From NCBI RefSeq assembly GCF_006094435.1, contig NZ_CP034783.1, forward strand, positions 4,181,001 to 4,245,000: 64,000 nt of DNA. The letters are read 5' to 3'. Every line of letters starts with the position of its first letter. Position 1 is the first letter of the stretch. The notes beneath the pieces are model-generated. The model had not been told where the DNA came from. It did not search any database and saw nothing but the letters and a program-made list of their open reading frames with translations. The translations under genes and the position numbers were made by a program. Below, in pieces: positions 1-8,399 of this stretch. The stretch is from Pseudomonas sp. MPC6. GTDB lineage: Bacteria > Pseudomonadota > Gammaproteobacteria > Pseudomonadales > Pseudomonadaceae.

Positions 1-1
1 C

Positions 2-1768
2 AGGCGCACGATGCCCGGCGCGCAGTGGTTTCCCGGCGCACGCCTGAACTTCGCCGAACACATATTGCGCAACGAACGAGGCGATACCGATGCGCTGCTC
101 TACCAGAGCGAGTCCGATGGACTGCAAGCCATGTCCTGGAAAGACTTCGCCGATCAGGTACGCAGCCTCGCCACCTACCTGCGGGAACTGGGTGTGCAGC
201 CCGGGGATCGTATCGTCGCCTACATGCCGAACATTCCCGAGACCATGATCGCACTATGCGCCAGCGCTGCCATCGGTGCTGTCTGGTCCAGTTGCTCACC
301 GGACTTCGGCGCCAGCGGCGTACTGGATCGGGTGCGCCAGCTGAGTCCCAGGATTCTCATCGCCGTCGATGGCTACCGCTACGGCGGGCAGCCCCATGAT
401 TGTCGCGCGCAGGTGCGGCAGATTGCGCAGACGCTGGAGAGTATCGAGCAGGTCATCGTTCTGCCGGTGTTGTTTCCCCAGGCGCCCATCTGCATCCCGG
501 AAGCCATCAGCTGGCACTCGCTGCGCCAGCGTCCGGCCGTGGCGGCGACTGAGTTTCACTTCGAACAACTGCCGTTCGAGCATCCGCTCTGGGTGCTGTT
601 TTCTTCCGGCACCACTGGCCTGCCCAAAGCCATTGTCCAGAGCCACGGCGGCATTTTGCTGGAGCAATTGAAGGCCCTGCACCTGCACATGGATCTACGT
701 CGGGGGGATACTGCGTTTTTCTTCACCACCACCGGCTGGATGATGTGGAACACGCTGGTCAGCACCTTGCTGTGTGGCGTACGGTCGGTGCTCTACGATG
801 GCAACCCGACCTGGCCGCAAGCGGATGTACTGTGGCAAATGGTGCAGGACAGCGGTGCCAGTTTCTTTGGCACCAGCCCCACCTACATTGAATTGATGAA
901 GCGCAAGGGAATCATCCCCTGCAAAGATTTCGACCTGTCGGCCCTGCGGACCGTCATGCCGGTCGGCTCGCCGCTTTCACCGGAGTGCAACGCCTGGTTC
1001 TATCGCAATCTGAAGCCGGACCTGTGGGTCACCACTGGCAGCGGCGGTACTGATATTTGCACCGGACTGGTCAGTGGCATTCCTACACTGGCAGTGCATG
1101 CCGGTGAAATCCAGGGGCGGGCCCTGGGTGTCGACGCCCATGCCTTTAATGAGCAGGGTGATCCTCTGACCGGTCAGGTTGGCGAGTTGGTGGTGACCGC
1201 GCCCATGCCGTCGATGCCGGTGTATTTCTGGAATGATCCCAACGGCGAACGTTATCTTGACAGCTACTTCCAGACCTACCCGGGTGTATGGCGCCACGGC
1301 GATTTCTTTTTACTCAATGCCCGCGGCAGCTGCCAGGTCCTGGGCCGCTCCGACGCTACGCTCAACCGTTTCGGCATTCGCATTGGCACAGCGGAAATCT
1401 ATCGTGCGCTGGAGCGGATCGAAGCGGTTGAAGAGGCGCTGATCGTCAACCTGGATCTGCCCAAGGGGGGATTCTTCATGCCGTTGTTCGTCCAGTTGCG
1501 ACCCGGGACCCACCTGGACGCCGTGCTTGAAGAACGCCTGCGCGACTGCCTGCGCCGCGAATGCACGCCCCGCCACGTCCCCGACTGCATCTACGCGGTG
1601 CCGCAGATCCCAATGACCCTGACTGGGAAGAAAATGGAAGTGCCGGTGCGCCGCATCCTGATGGGCCACCCCGTAGAAAAGGCTGCCAACAGGAATGCCA
1701 TGCGTGATCCGCAAGCGCTGGACTTTTTCATCGAGTACGTAGGCCGCCAGACCGACTATCAGCTCTGA
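2..1768 (+). CDS. acetoacetyl-CoA synthetase family ligase (5' truncated)
   Basis: ANL-superfamily acyl-CoA ligase that activates an acid, probably acetoacetate or a related short keto acid, through an acyl-AMP. The frame is open to the window edge. The first visible Met (position 11) lies in an internal family block, MPGAxWFPGARLN, so roughly 65-70 N-terminal residues are missing compared with the usual length of about 650. The ATP-binding A3 motif SSGTTGLPK is at about residue 197 of the visible part. GRSDATLNRFGIRIG and a C-terminal TLTGKKMEVP, carrying the catalytic Lys, are present. The next gene is a thiolase-fold protein, so the ligase probably feeds a CoA-dependent chain-shortening route. 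Family is certain; substrate is inferred. Confidence 0.85.
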   Translation, partial: RRTMPGAQWFPGARLNFAEHILRNERGDTDALLYQSESDGLQAMSWKDFADQVRSLATYLRELGVQPGDRIVAYMPNIPETMIALCASAAIGAVWSSCSPDFGASGVLDRVRQLSPRILIAVDGYRYGGQPHDCRAQVRQIAQTLESIEQVIVLPVLFPQAPICIPEAISWHSLRQRPAVAATEFHFEQLPFEHPLWVLFSSGTTGLPKAIVQSHGGILLEQLKALHLHMDLRRGDTAFFFTTTGWMMWNTLVSTLLCGVRSVLYDGNPTWPQADVLWQMVQDSGASFFGTSPTYIELMKRKGIIPCKDFDLSALRTVMPVGSPLSPECNAWFYRNLKPDLWVTTGSGGTDICTGLVSGIPTLAVHAGEIQGRALGVDAHAFNEQGDPLTGQVGELVVTAPMPSMPVYFWNDPNGERYLDSYFQTYPGVWRHGDFFLLNARGSCQVLGRSDATLNRFGIRIGTAEIYRALERIEAVEEALIVNLDLPKGGFFMPLFVQLRPGTHLDAVLEERLRDCLRRECTPRHVPDCIYAVPQIPMTLTGKKMEVPVRRILMGHPVEKAANRNAMRDPQALDFFIEYVGRQTDYQL

Positions 1769-1833
1769 CCCGCGCCTCTCTCGGGAGGGATCGCAGGGTT
1801 GTCGTCCATGCACAGTGCAGGAATATTTCAATC

Positions 1834-3018
1834 ATGAGCCTGAAAGGAAAAGCCTTTATCGTCGGTGCCTATGAGCACCCCACGCGCCATGCCGTGGATC
1901 GTTCCCTGGCCCAACTGCACGCCGACGTCGCTCGTGGCGCCCTGGATGATGCAGGCCTGAGTATCGCCGATGTCGATGGATTCTTCTGCGCCGGTGATGT
2001 ACCCGGCTGGACATCGCAAGGTGTGGGTCCCTTTTCCCTGGTCGAGTACCTTGGCATAAAACCCCAACATATCGAAACCACTGAAAGCTGGGGTTCTTCC
2101 TACATTCAGCATGTGGCCCAAGCCGCTCGCGCCATCGCCGAAGACCGCTGCAAGGTGGCGCTGATCACCCAGGCCGGACGTCCTCGGGCCGAGCGTCTGC
2201 GACCGGATGCCAGCCAACTCGGCCAAGCGCAGAGTGCCTGCGAGGCACCGTTTGAAACGCCCTATGGCGCAGCGGTCACCAATCTATACGCCATGTGTGC
2301 CATGCGACATCGCTACGAACATGGAACGACCGCCGAACAATTGGCCTGGATCAAGGTCGCAGCGTCACACCATGCCCGACACAACCCCAACGCCATGCTG
2401 CGCAAAGTCGTCAGCGTGGACGACGTGCTGAGCTCCCCCCTGGTTGCGGCCTCACTGCGACGGCTGGACTGCTGCGTCATCAGCGACGGTGGCGGTGCAC
2501 TGGTCCTGGTACATCCCTCGGTAGCCCGTTCCCTGAAAAAACCGCTGATCACCCCGATCGGCTCCGGGTATTCGATCCAGCATTTGAATGGAGGCTACTT
2601 CGACCTGCTGGCTTCGGGTGGCGTCCAGTCGGGAGCCGATGCCTTGGCCCAGGCGGGGCTCAAACCCGGTGATATCCGCTATGCCTCACTCTATGACAGC
2701 TTCACCATCACGGTGCTCATTCAACTGGAAAACCTCGGTTTTTGCCCTCCGGGAAAAGGCGGTGCCTTCGTCGCCGACGGCAAACTGATCAGCGGCGAAG
2801 GCCCGCTGGCGGTGAACACCGATGGTGGAGGCCTGTGCAATAACCATCCGGGCAACCGAGGCGGTATGACCAAACTGATCGAGGCTGTGCGCCAACTGCG
2901 TGGCGAAGCACATCCAGCGGTTCAACTGCCCGACTGCACCCTCGCCATGGCCCACGGCACCGGGGGCCTGTTGGGCTCACGGCACGGCAGTGCCACAGTC
3001 ATCCTGGAGAGAATCTGA
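1834..3018 (+). CDS. thiolase-fold protein of the lipid-transfer/aldolase type
   Basis: A 394-residue thiolase-superfamily protein. At the position of the nucleophilic Cys of ordinary thiolases the sequence reads TTESWGSSY, with no Cys. The C-terminal CxG block reads AHGTGG. Loss of both thiolase cysteines is typical of the SCP-x/Ltp2-like subfamily. Members paired with a DUF35 protein, such as steroid side-chain aldolase Ltp2, carry out retro-aldol cleavage of beta-hydroxyacyl-CoA rather than thiolysis. The next gene, one base after the stop, is exactly such a DUF35 protein. A CoA-thioester retro-aldolase is therefore likelier than a beta-ketothiolase; the substrate is unknown. Confidence 0.8.
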   Translation: MSLKGKAFIVGAYEHPTRHAVDRSLAQLHADVARGALDDAGLSIADVDGFFCAGDVPGWTSQGVGPFSLVEYLGIKPQHIETTESWGSSYIQHVAQAARAIAEDRCKVALITQAGRPRAERLRPDASQLGQAQSACEAPFETPYGAAVTNLYAMCAMRHRYEHGTTAEQLAWIKVAASHHARHNPNAMLRKVVSVDDVLSSPLVAASLRRLDCCVISDGGGALVLVHPSVARSLKKPLITPIGSGYSIQHLNGGYFDLLASGGVQSGADALAQAGLKPGDIRYASLYDSFTITVLIQLENLGFCPPGKGGAFVADGKLISGEGPLAVNTDGGGLCNNHPGNRGGMTKLIEAVRQLRGEAHPAVQLPDCTLAMAHGTGGLLGSRHGSATVILERI

Positions 3019-3019
3019 C

Positions 3020-3406
3020 ATGCAGATCAATGCGCCTTGCATCAGCGTGGAAACGGCCCCTTTCTGGGACGCGGCCAATCATGACCAATTGCTGTTGCGT
3101 CGTTGCCTGGATACCGGCAAGCCCTACTGGTACCCCCGGGATCACAGTCCTTTTACCGGCTCCACACGCACCGACTGGATAGTCGCCAGTGGTGACGGCA
3201 CCTTGTACAGCTTCAGTTACAGCCAGCGTGACGATCAGGTCCATTGCATCGCCTACGTCACGCTGGATGAAGGTCCGACAATGCTTTCAGTCGTAGCCTG
3301 CGATGACCCGCAAAAGCTACGCATCGGCCAACGCATGACAGTCGCTTTTGCGGCCAGTGCAAACGGGCAGAAAGTACCGATCTTCGTGCCCTTCGAACAG
3401 GGATGA
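3020..3406 (+). CDS. DUF35 OB-fold protein with degenerate zinc ribbon
   Basis: A 128-residue protein with the DUF35 layout: an N-terminal rubredoxin-like zinc ribbon followed by an OB fold. The usual ribbon is CxxCG...CxxCGS. Here it reads CLDTG (about residues 28-32) and HSPFTGS (about 41-47), so three of the four zinc ligands are gone and zinc binding is doubtful. DUF35 proteins form complexes with the thiolase-fold enzyme encoded beside them and can supply part of the CoA channel. The start at 3020 is one base after the upstream stop, which indicates translational coupling. The gene ends two bases before the convergent benD. Confidence 0.8.
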   Translation: MQINAPCISVETAPFWDAANHDQLLLRRCLDTGKPYWYPRDHSPFTGSTRTDWIVASGDGTLYSFSYSQRDDQVHCIAYVTLDEGPTMLSVVACDDPQKLRIGQRMTVAFAASANGQKVPIFVPFEQG

Positions 3407-3408
3407 AA

Positions 3409-4182
3409 CTAGCCTAGATCACCGCCGCCGACCGGCAGGGTCATGCCGGTGATATAGGACGCTTCGTCGCTGGCCAGGAACAGGATAGCCGCGGCCTGTT
3501 CATCCAGGGTGCCGTAGCGTTTCATCAAGCTGCTGTCGAGGGTCTGGTCGACGATCTGCTGATACCACACTTTCTCCTCGGCACTTTGCTGCGCGGCGTT
3601 GCGCGGGATGGCCCGCGGCGGCGCTTCGGTACCACCGGGGGCGGTGGCGTTGACTCGAATGCCACGCCCGGCGGTTTCGAACGCCAGGCACGCGGTCAGC
3701 GCGTTCACCCCACCTTTCGCCGCACCGTAGGGCACGCGATTGACACTGCGGGTGGCGATGGACGACACGTTGACGATGGCGCCACTGCCCTGTTCAAGCA
3801 TGAACGGCAGCGCGGCATGGCAGCACCACAGCGTCGGGAACAGCGAACGACGGACTTCGGCTTCGATCTGCTGCGGTTCGTAGTGTTCGAAAGGCTTGGT
3901 CCAGATCGTGCCGCCGACGTTGTTGACCAGCACGTCCAGGCGCCCGAAGCGCTCGACGGCGGCCTGCATCACCCGGCTGCATTCTTCGTATTGCTCAAGA
4001 TCGGCCGTCAGGGCCAGCACCTGGCTGCCCGGCGCCAATGCCGCCTGCACTTCGAACACCAGCTCGGAGCGATCCACCAGGATCAACTGCGCGCCCTCGG
4101 CTGCCATGCGCTCGGCCACCCGGCGCCCGATACCTTGGGCGGCACCGGTAATCAACGCGACTTTTTCGTGAAATCTGTTCAT
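3409..4182 (-). CDS. benD: cis-1,6-dihydroxycyclohexa-2,4-diene-1-carboxylate dehydrogenase
   Basis: Short-chain dehydrogenase of 257 residues that oxidises and decarboxylates the benzoate cis-diol to catechol using NAD+. The Rossmann motif TGAAQGIGR is near residues 11-19, with NNVGG and the catalytic Ser and YGAAK following. The start MNRFHEK at 4182 is preferred over an upstream in-frame extension that would run into benC and looks like benC in another frame. It is the last gene of benABCD, seven bases after benC. Confidence 0.93.
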   Translation of the reverse strand: MNRFHEKVALITGAAQGIGRRVAERMAAEGAQLILVDRSELVFEVQAALAPGSQVLALTADLEQYEECSRVMQAAVERFGRLDVLVNNVGGTIWTKPFEHYEPQQIEAEVRRSLFPTLWCCHAALPFMLEQGSGAIVNVSSIATRSVNRVPYGAAKGGVNALTACLAFETAGRGIRVNATAPGGTEAPPRAIPRNAAQQSAEEKVWYQQIVDQTLDSSLMKRYGTLDEQAAAILFLASDEASYITGMTLPVGGGDLG

Positions 4183-4189
4183 GTGTACC

Positions 4190-5203
4190 TCACGCGGCGC
4201 TGGCGGCAAATTTTTCGTAGTAGAAGTTCGCCGGGGCGATGCCTTGTTCGCGAATGAACTGGCTGACCGCTTCGACCATCGGCGGCGGGCCGCACAGGTA
4301 GACATCGACGTCGCCGTCGTTCAAATGTTTGGGCTCGATGTGCTGGGTCACGTAGCCCTTGAGCGGGTGCCGGCTGTCGGGGCTGGCCACGCAGGCGCTG
4401 AAGCTGAAGTTGGGGATGCGGGCCGCGAAGGCTTCCAGGCGATCCATTTCCACCAGGTCGAAATCGTTGGTCACGCCATAGATCAGATGCAGCGGATGCT
4501 CACTGCCCTGCTCGGCGATTTTCTCCAGCATCGCGGTGAACGGCGCCAGGCCGGTACCGCCAGCCAGCAGCAACAACGGACGGCGGATCTCGCGCAGGTA
4601 AAAACTGCCCAGCGGCCCGGCCAGGCTTATGCTGTCGCCCGCCTTTGCCATGCCAGTGAGGAAGCTGCTCATCAGGCCGCCAGGCACGTTGCGGATCAGG
4701 AAGCTGACTTCGCCATCGCGCTGCAACGAGCTGAACGAGTAGGCGCGGGTCTGTTCGCTGCCGGGAATCCCCAGGTTCACGTACTGCCCCGGCAGGAACG
4801 CCAGTTTGCTCAAGGCTTCACCCTTGATCGACAGCGCAATGGTGCTGTCGGACAGCTGGCGCACGGCGCTGATGGTCGCGTCATAGCTGGCCTGGCGGGT
4901 GCGGCAGACATCCGAGGAGGTCGGCACGCGGACCACGCAATCGCTCAGGGCGCGCATCTGGCAGGTCAGGACAAAACCCTGCTCGGCCTCATCGCTGCTG
5001 AGGGCGTCTTCGATGTATTCCTCGCCCAAGTCATAACGACCGGCTTCGGCGAAACATTTGCAAGTGCCGCAGGCGCCGTCGCGGCAGTCCAGCGGAATGT
5101 TGATGCCCTGGCGGTACGCGGCATCGGCCACGGTTTCACCGGCATTGGCGTCGATAAAGCGGGTGACACCGTCTTCGAAGTTGAACGCAATGGAATGGGT
5201 CAT
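4190..5203 (-). CDS. benC: benzoate 1,2-dioxygenase reductase component
   Basis: A 337-residue electron-transfer subunit that moves electrons from NADH through FAD and a 2Fe-2S cluster to the BenAB oxygenase. The N-terminal plant-type ferredoxin domain has Cys40, Cys45, Cys48 and Cys81. Next come an FAD-binding barrel (TRAYSFSS) and an NAD-binding domain (GGTGLAPF). The start MTHSIAFNFE at 5203 matches the family start; an in-frame extension upstream has no family support. It lies between benB and benD in the same operon. Confidence 0.95.
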   Translation of the reverse strand: MTHSIAFNFEDGVTRFIDANAGETVADAAYRQGINIPLDCRDGACGTCKCFAEAGRYDLGEEYIEDALSSDEAEQGFVLTCQMRALSDCVVRVPTSSDVCRTRQASYDATISAVRQLSDSTIALSIKGEALSKLAFLPGQYVNLGIPGSEQTRAYSFSSLQRDGEVSFLIRNVPGGLMSSFLTGMAKAGDSISLAGPLGSFYLREIRRPLLLLAGGTGLAPFTAMLEKIAEQGSEHPLHLIYGVTNDFDLVEMDRLEAFAARIPNFSFSACVASPDSRHPLKGYVTQHIEPKHLNDGDVDVYLCGPPPMVEAVSQFIREQGIAPANFYYEKFAASAA

Positions 5204-5213
5204 GACGGCAGCC

Positions 5214-5702
5214 TCACAAATGGTAAACATCGATGACCTGGCGAACGTAGTCGTTCTTCAGGATCACTTTCTTGGCCTTGATCAGCGGGTTCTCACCGCG
5301 CACATCCAGGGTGTAGAAGCTGCTGCCGAAATAGCTGTCGACGGTCTTGTAGCGAAAGCTCAGGGTGTGCCAGTTGAAGCGCACCTTGCACAATCCGTCG
5401 GCCTGTTCGAGCAGCTCGATGTTGCTGATGTTGTGGGACGTGCGGGTGTCCGGCATGGTGGCGCTGGAGCGCTCGGTCTTGATCCGGAACACGCGGTCTT
5501 CCAGGCCGGTGCGGTTGCCGTACCAGATCAGCGAGATTTCCCGCTGCGGGTCTTCGGTCAACTCGTCGTTGTCGTCCCAGGACGGCATCCAGTAGGTGGC
5601 GTCCACTGCATACAATTCCAGCCATTCATCCCATTGCCGGTCATCGAGGTAGCGGGCTTCGCGATAGAGGAAGTCGCGCACGGCTTCATAGGTGATAGTC
5701 AT
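5214..5702 (-). CDS. benB: benzoate 1,2-dioxygenase small (beta) subunit
   Basis: A 162-residue NTF2-like beta subunit of the ring-hydroxylating dioxygenase. It packs with BenA into the alpha3beta3 oxygenase and has no metal site of its own. It begins [20 protein letters not shown], the usual BenB start. Its ATG overlaps the benA stop codon (ATGA, four bases), so the two subunits are translationally coupled in equal amounts. benC follows ten bases later. Confidence 0.95.
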   Translation of the reverse strand: MTITYEAVRDFLYREARYLDDRQWDEWLELYAVDATYWMPSWDDNDELTEDPQREISLIWYGNRTGLEDRVFRIKTERSSATMPDTRTSHNISNIELLEQADGLCKVRFNWHTLSFRYKTVDSYFGSSFYTLDVRGENPLIKAKKVILKNDYVRQVIDVYHL

Positions 5703-7063
5703 TGCACGGCCTCCACTGCAATCAGGTCGGACTGCTCTGCGGCCAAGGCCTTGAGCATGGTCTGCTGCCAATATTTGTGCTGCAGCACGAACAGGCCTTC
5801 GTCTTCGGTGCGCACGCCGCTGAGCAGCGGATGCAGGTCGATTTCCTTCGCGGCCTCATCGGCGCCTTCGACCCAGTGCTCGGCACCACGGGACATGTCG
5901 TTCCAGGCCGTCGCGCTGCCCTCGTAACTGGTCTGGCAGGAGCGGAACTCTTCCAGGTCGTCCGGGGTGGCCATGCCGCTGACGTTGAAGAAATCCTCGT
6001 ACTGGCGGATCCGGCTCGAACGGGCGTGATCGCTTTCACCTTTGGGGGCGATGCAGTAAATGGTGATTTCCGTGCGGTTGACCGAAATCGGCCGGGCGAT
6101 ACGGATCTGCGAGCTGAACTGGTCCATCAGGTACACGTTCGGGTACAGGCACAGGTTGCGCGAGTTCTCGATCATCCAGTCGGCGCGAGCCTTGCCGAAG
6201 TCCTGGGCCAGTTCGTCGCGACGCTCGTACAGCGGACGGTCCTCAGGGTTGGCCCAGCGGGTCCAGAGCAGCATGTGGCCCTTGTCGAAGGAGTAGAAAC
6301 CACCGCCCTGCTTGGCCCAGCTGCCGGCGCTCATGGTCGGATTGTCATCGCCGGCCTCGCGCTGCTTGCGCTGGTTCTGGGTCGCGGCGTAGTTCCAGTG
6401 CACGGAGCTGACGTGATAGCCGTCGGCGCCGTTTTCGGCGGTGAGTTTCCAGTTGCCTTCGTAGATGTAGCTGGAGGAACCGCGCAGCACTTCCAGGCCA
6501 TCGGCGGACTGGTCGACGATCATGTCGATGATCTTCGCCGACTCGCCCAGGTGCTCGACCAGCGGCAACACATCAGCGTTGAGGCTGCCGAACAGGAAGC
6601 CGCGATAGGATTCGAAACGCGCGACCTTGGTCAGGTCGTGGGAGCCTTCGCAGTTGAAGCTGGCCGGGTAGCCCGCTTCGGCCGGATCCTTGACCTTGAG
6701 CAGCTTGCCGGAGTTGTTGAAGGTCCAGCCGTGGAACGGACAGGTGTAGGAGCTCTTGTTGCCGGACTTGTGCCGGCACAGCGTCGCGCCGCGATGGCTG
6801 CAGGCGTTGAGGAATGCGTTGAGCACACCGTCCTTGTTGCGCGCGATGAAGATCGACTGGCGCCCCATGGTGGTGGTGTAGAAATCGTTTTTGTTGGGAA
6901 TCTGGCTTTCGTGGGCGAGATACAGCCAGTTGCCTTCGAAGATGTGTTTCATCTCGAGGTCAAACAGCCGCGGGTCGGTGAACATCTCGCGTTTGCAGCG
7001 ATAGATGCCCTGCTCTGGATCGTCTTCAAGCAGGGAATGCAGGTATTCGGGTCGCAGGGTCAT
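5699..7063 (-). CDS. benA: benzoate 1,2-dioxygenase large (alpha) subunit
   Basis: A 454-residue Rieske oxygenase alpha subunit that dihydroxylates benzoate at C1/C2. The Rieske ligands are visible: Cys88-x-His90 (CSHRG) and Cys108-x2-His111 (CPFHGW). The mononuclear iron site includes the block [13 protein letters not shown] with His217 and His222. The start at 7063 is chosen because GGAGG sits about nine bases upstream. An in-frame ATG at 7078 lies inside that ribosome-binding region and has no Shine-Dalgarno sequence of its own. It is the first gene of benABCD, behind a Pm-like promoter and an A-rich Crc/Hfq-type motif. Confidence 0.96.
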   Translation of the reverse strand: MTLRPEYLHSLLEDDPEQGIYRCKREMFTDPRLFDLEMKHIFEGNWLYLAHESQIPNKNDFYTTTMGRQSIFIARNKDGVLNAFLNACSHRGATLCRHKSGNKSSYTCPFHGWTFNNSGKLLKVKDPAEAGYPASFNCEGSHDLTKVARFESYRGFLFGSLNADVLPLVEHLGESAKIIDMIVDQSADGLEVLRGSSSYIYEGNWKLTAENGADGYHVSSVHWNYAATQNQRKQREAGDDNPTMSAGSWAKQGGGFYSFDKGHMLLWTRWANPEDRPLYERRDELAQDFGKARADWMIENSRNLCLYPNVYLMDQFSSQIRIARPISVNRTEITIYCIAPKGESDHARSSRIRQYEDFFNVSGMATPDDLEEFRSCQTSYEGSATAWNDMSRGAEHWVEGADEAAKEIDLHPLLSGVRTEDEGLFVLQHKYWQQTMLKALAAEQSDLIAVEAVQ

Positions 7064-7077
7064 GGCCACCGCCTCCA

Positions 7078-7085
7078 TTGTTATT
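7078..7085 (-). promoter_or_regulatory. candidate Crc/Hfq CA motif in the benA leader
   Basis: Read on the minus strand this is AATAACAA, a perfect AAnAAnAA, just upstream of the GGAGG ribosome-binding site of benA. Hfq with Crc binds such A-rich motifs near start codons of catabolic genes in Pseudomonas and blocks translation when preferred carbon sources are present. The function here is inferred from sequence and position. Confidence 0.55.
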
Positions 7086-7098
7086 GTCAGGCAGGACC

Positions 7099-7104
7099 AT
7101 GCTA
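7099..7104 (-). promoter_or_regulatory. -10 element of the benA promoter (Pm-like)
   Basis: Minus-strand TAGCAT lies exactly 21 bases downstream of the proximal TGCA-N6-GGATA site. From memory, the -10 element TAGGCT of the XylS-dependent Pm promoter has the same 21-base offset. No good -35 hexamer is visible, as expected for an activator-dependent promoter. Transcription would start around 7092, giving a leader of about 30 nt. Confidence 0.6.
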
Positions 7105-7125
7105 GGACGGGGGGATGGTTCGGAC

Positions 7126-7140
7126 TATCCGCTGGGTGCA
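7126..7140 (-). promoter_or_regulatory. proximal BenR (XylS-type) binding site
   Basis: Minus strand TGCACCCAGCGGATA, a perfect match to the XylS/BenR half-site TGCA-N6-GGNTA. It is the promoter-proximal of two direct repeats and would place activator next to RNA polymerase at the benA promoter. Confidence 0.8.
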
Positions 7141-7146
7141 GACCTG

Positions 7147-7161
7147 TATCCGTTTAGTGCA
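7147..7161 (-). promoter_or_regulatory. distal BenR (XylS-type) binding site
   Basis: Minus strand TGCACTAAACGGATA, a second perfect TGCA-N6-GGNTA site. It is separated from the proximal one by 6 bp (21 bp repeat), the spacing of the tandem XylS sites in Pm. Together the two sites identify benABCD as the target of the adjacent benR. Confidence 0.8.
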
Positions 7162-7210
7162 GCCCCAAGGGACTAGATACTGCCGTTGAATCGGCGGTGC
7201 ATGCGGACCG

Positions 7211-7293
7211 CAGGAGCCGGCTTGCTGGCGAAGGCGTCTGCATGGGCGATGCAAGGCTTGAGGCCGCCTTCGCTGGCAAGCCAGCTCCTACAG
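7211..7293. repeat. REP pair (inverted) between benR and the benA promoter
   Basis: Two oppositely oriented REP units, an arm containing GGAGCCGGCTTGCTGGCGAAGG and its counterpart ending CGCTGGCAAGCCAGCTCCTA, enclose about 30 bp. This is the usual BIME-like arrangement in fluorescent Pseudomonas. Confidence 0.85.
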
Positions 7294-7319
7294 CTGATCT
7301 GTGTCGAGATGATAGAAGG

Positions 7320-8279
7320 TCAGTGCCGGCGCTTGAGGGTGTCCGAAGGCAATTCGCCGAATTGCTTGCGGTAGTTGTCCGAAAACCGTCCCAGGTGCAG
7401 GAAGCCGTAATCCATGGCCACCTCCGTGACATTGCGCACGTTACAGGTCGGGTCGCTCAGGCAGGCCTTGATGCGTTCGAGGCGCTTTTGCCGGATGTAG
7501 TTTTTCGGCGTGGTACCGGCGTTGCGTTCGAACAAGCCATACAGCGAACGCAGGCTCATCCGCGCCTGGCGGGCCAACTCTTCGCTATCGATGTCCTGCT
7601 TGAGGTGACGATCGATGTAGTCGGCAATCACCTCGAACGTGGCCGTCTGCGAGCCAAGACTGATCCGGCTGACGTTGGTCTTCATCAGGCTGAGCATCTT
7701 GCTGACGATGATCTGCGCGTAGTGCTCCTGCACTTTGGGAATTTGCTCGGTGGCCTCGGCTTCCTGGCAAATCATCGCCAGCAAACCGACAAAACCTTCA
7801 AGTTCGTCGAGCTGATAGCGGTTCTCCAGGAACCGCACGCCCTGCCCCGGGTACCGCCAACGCTGTTCGTCGCACACCGACTCGAACAATGTCGTGGGCA
7901 CCTTGAGGATGAATTTCTCGCAATCGTCGGAGTAAGTCAGGTCCACCGGATCGTCGGGGTTGATCAACAGCAATTCGCCAGGGGCAAAGTAGTGTTCCTG
8001 GCCATGGCCGCGCCACAGGCAGTTGCCTTGCAGCAATACCTGCAGGTGATAGATGCTTTCCAGGGCGCCGGAGGTGACCCGTACGCTACCGCCATAGCTG
8101 ATGCGGCAGAGGTCGAGGCTGGCAAATTTGCGGTGATTGAGGCTGGCCAGCGGTCGCCCGGCCCGGGGCATCAGGATGCAATGGTTACCGACGTGCTGAT
8201 TGACGTAGCCCGACACCGCGTAAGGATCGGCATGGTCGAATACGGTGCTGCGCTGACTCAACAATTGCGCTTGCATCAT
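7320..8279 (-). CDS. benR: AraC/XylS-family activator of benzoate catabolism
   Basis: A 319-residue regulator. The N-terminal part resembles the effector-binding domain of XylS/BenR. The C-terminal part, from about residue 210, has two helix-turn-helix motifs of the AraC type, including DSEELARQARMSLRSLYGLF and NVTEVAMDYGFLHLGRFSDNY. It probably binds benzoate and activates benABCD through the two TGCA-N6-GGATA sites between the two genes. Two adjacent ATGs (8279 and 8276) are possible starts, with GAGAG upstream. An AACAACAA motif in the leader suggests Crc control, as reported for benR of P. putida. Confidence 0.92.
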   Translation of the reverse strand: MMQAQLLSQRSTVFDHADPYAVSGYVNQHVGNHCILMPRAGRPLASLNHRKFASLDLCRISYGGSVRVTSGALESIYHLQVLLQGNCLWRGHGQEHYFAPGELLLINPDDPVDLTYSDDCEKFILKVPTTLFESVCDEQRWRYPGQGVRFLENRYQLDELEGFVGLLAMICQEAEATEQIPKVQEHYAQIIVSKMLSLMKTNVSRISLGSQTATFEVIADYIDRHLKQDIDSEELARQARMSLRSLYGLFERNAGTTPKNYIRQKRLERIKACLSDPTCNVRNVTEVAMDYGFLHLGRFSDNYRKQFGELPSDTLKRRH

Positions 8280-8292
8280 CGGGTCACTCTCG

Positions 8293-8300
8293 TTGTTGTT
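8293..8300 (-). promoter_or_regulatory. candidate Crc/Hfq CA motif in the benR leader
   Basis: Minus strand AACAACAA, a perfect AAnAAnAA, about 13 bases before the benR start codon. In P. putida the benR mRNA is an established Crc target, so this site is a strong candidate for catabolite repression of the whole pathway. Confidence 0.65.
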
Positions 8301-8345
8301 ATAGGGTGCTGCGGGTCTTGCGGGGCAGAGCTCGTCACAAGCAAA

Positions 8346-8377
8346 GCCACGAGATAAACGGTCGGTTATCTCGTGGC
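8346..8377 (-). terminator. probable terminator of catBCA
   Basis: A perfect 12-bp stem (GCCACGAGATAA / TTATCTCGTGGC) with an 8-base loop, 22 bases beyond the catA stop. On the minus strand it is followed by TTTGCTTGT, a moderate U-tract. It lies between catA and benR and would insulate benR from read-through. Confidence 0.6.
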
Positions 8378-8399
8378 CCGGTCCCGCTACCTAAGGATA

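Noticed and set aside
4181..7105. Long plus-strand frames (4181-5236, 5702-7105) opposite the ben genes.
   Set aside because: They mirror the codon pattern of benC and benA on the other strand and have low-complexity Gly/Ala/Val/His-rich translations typical of shadows in GC-rich DNA.
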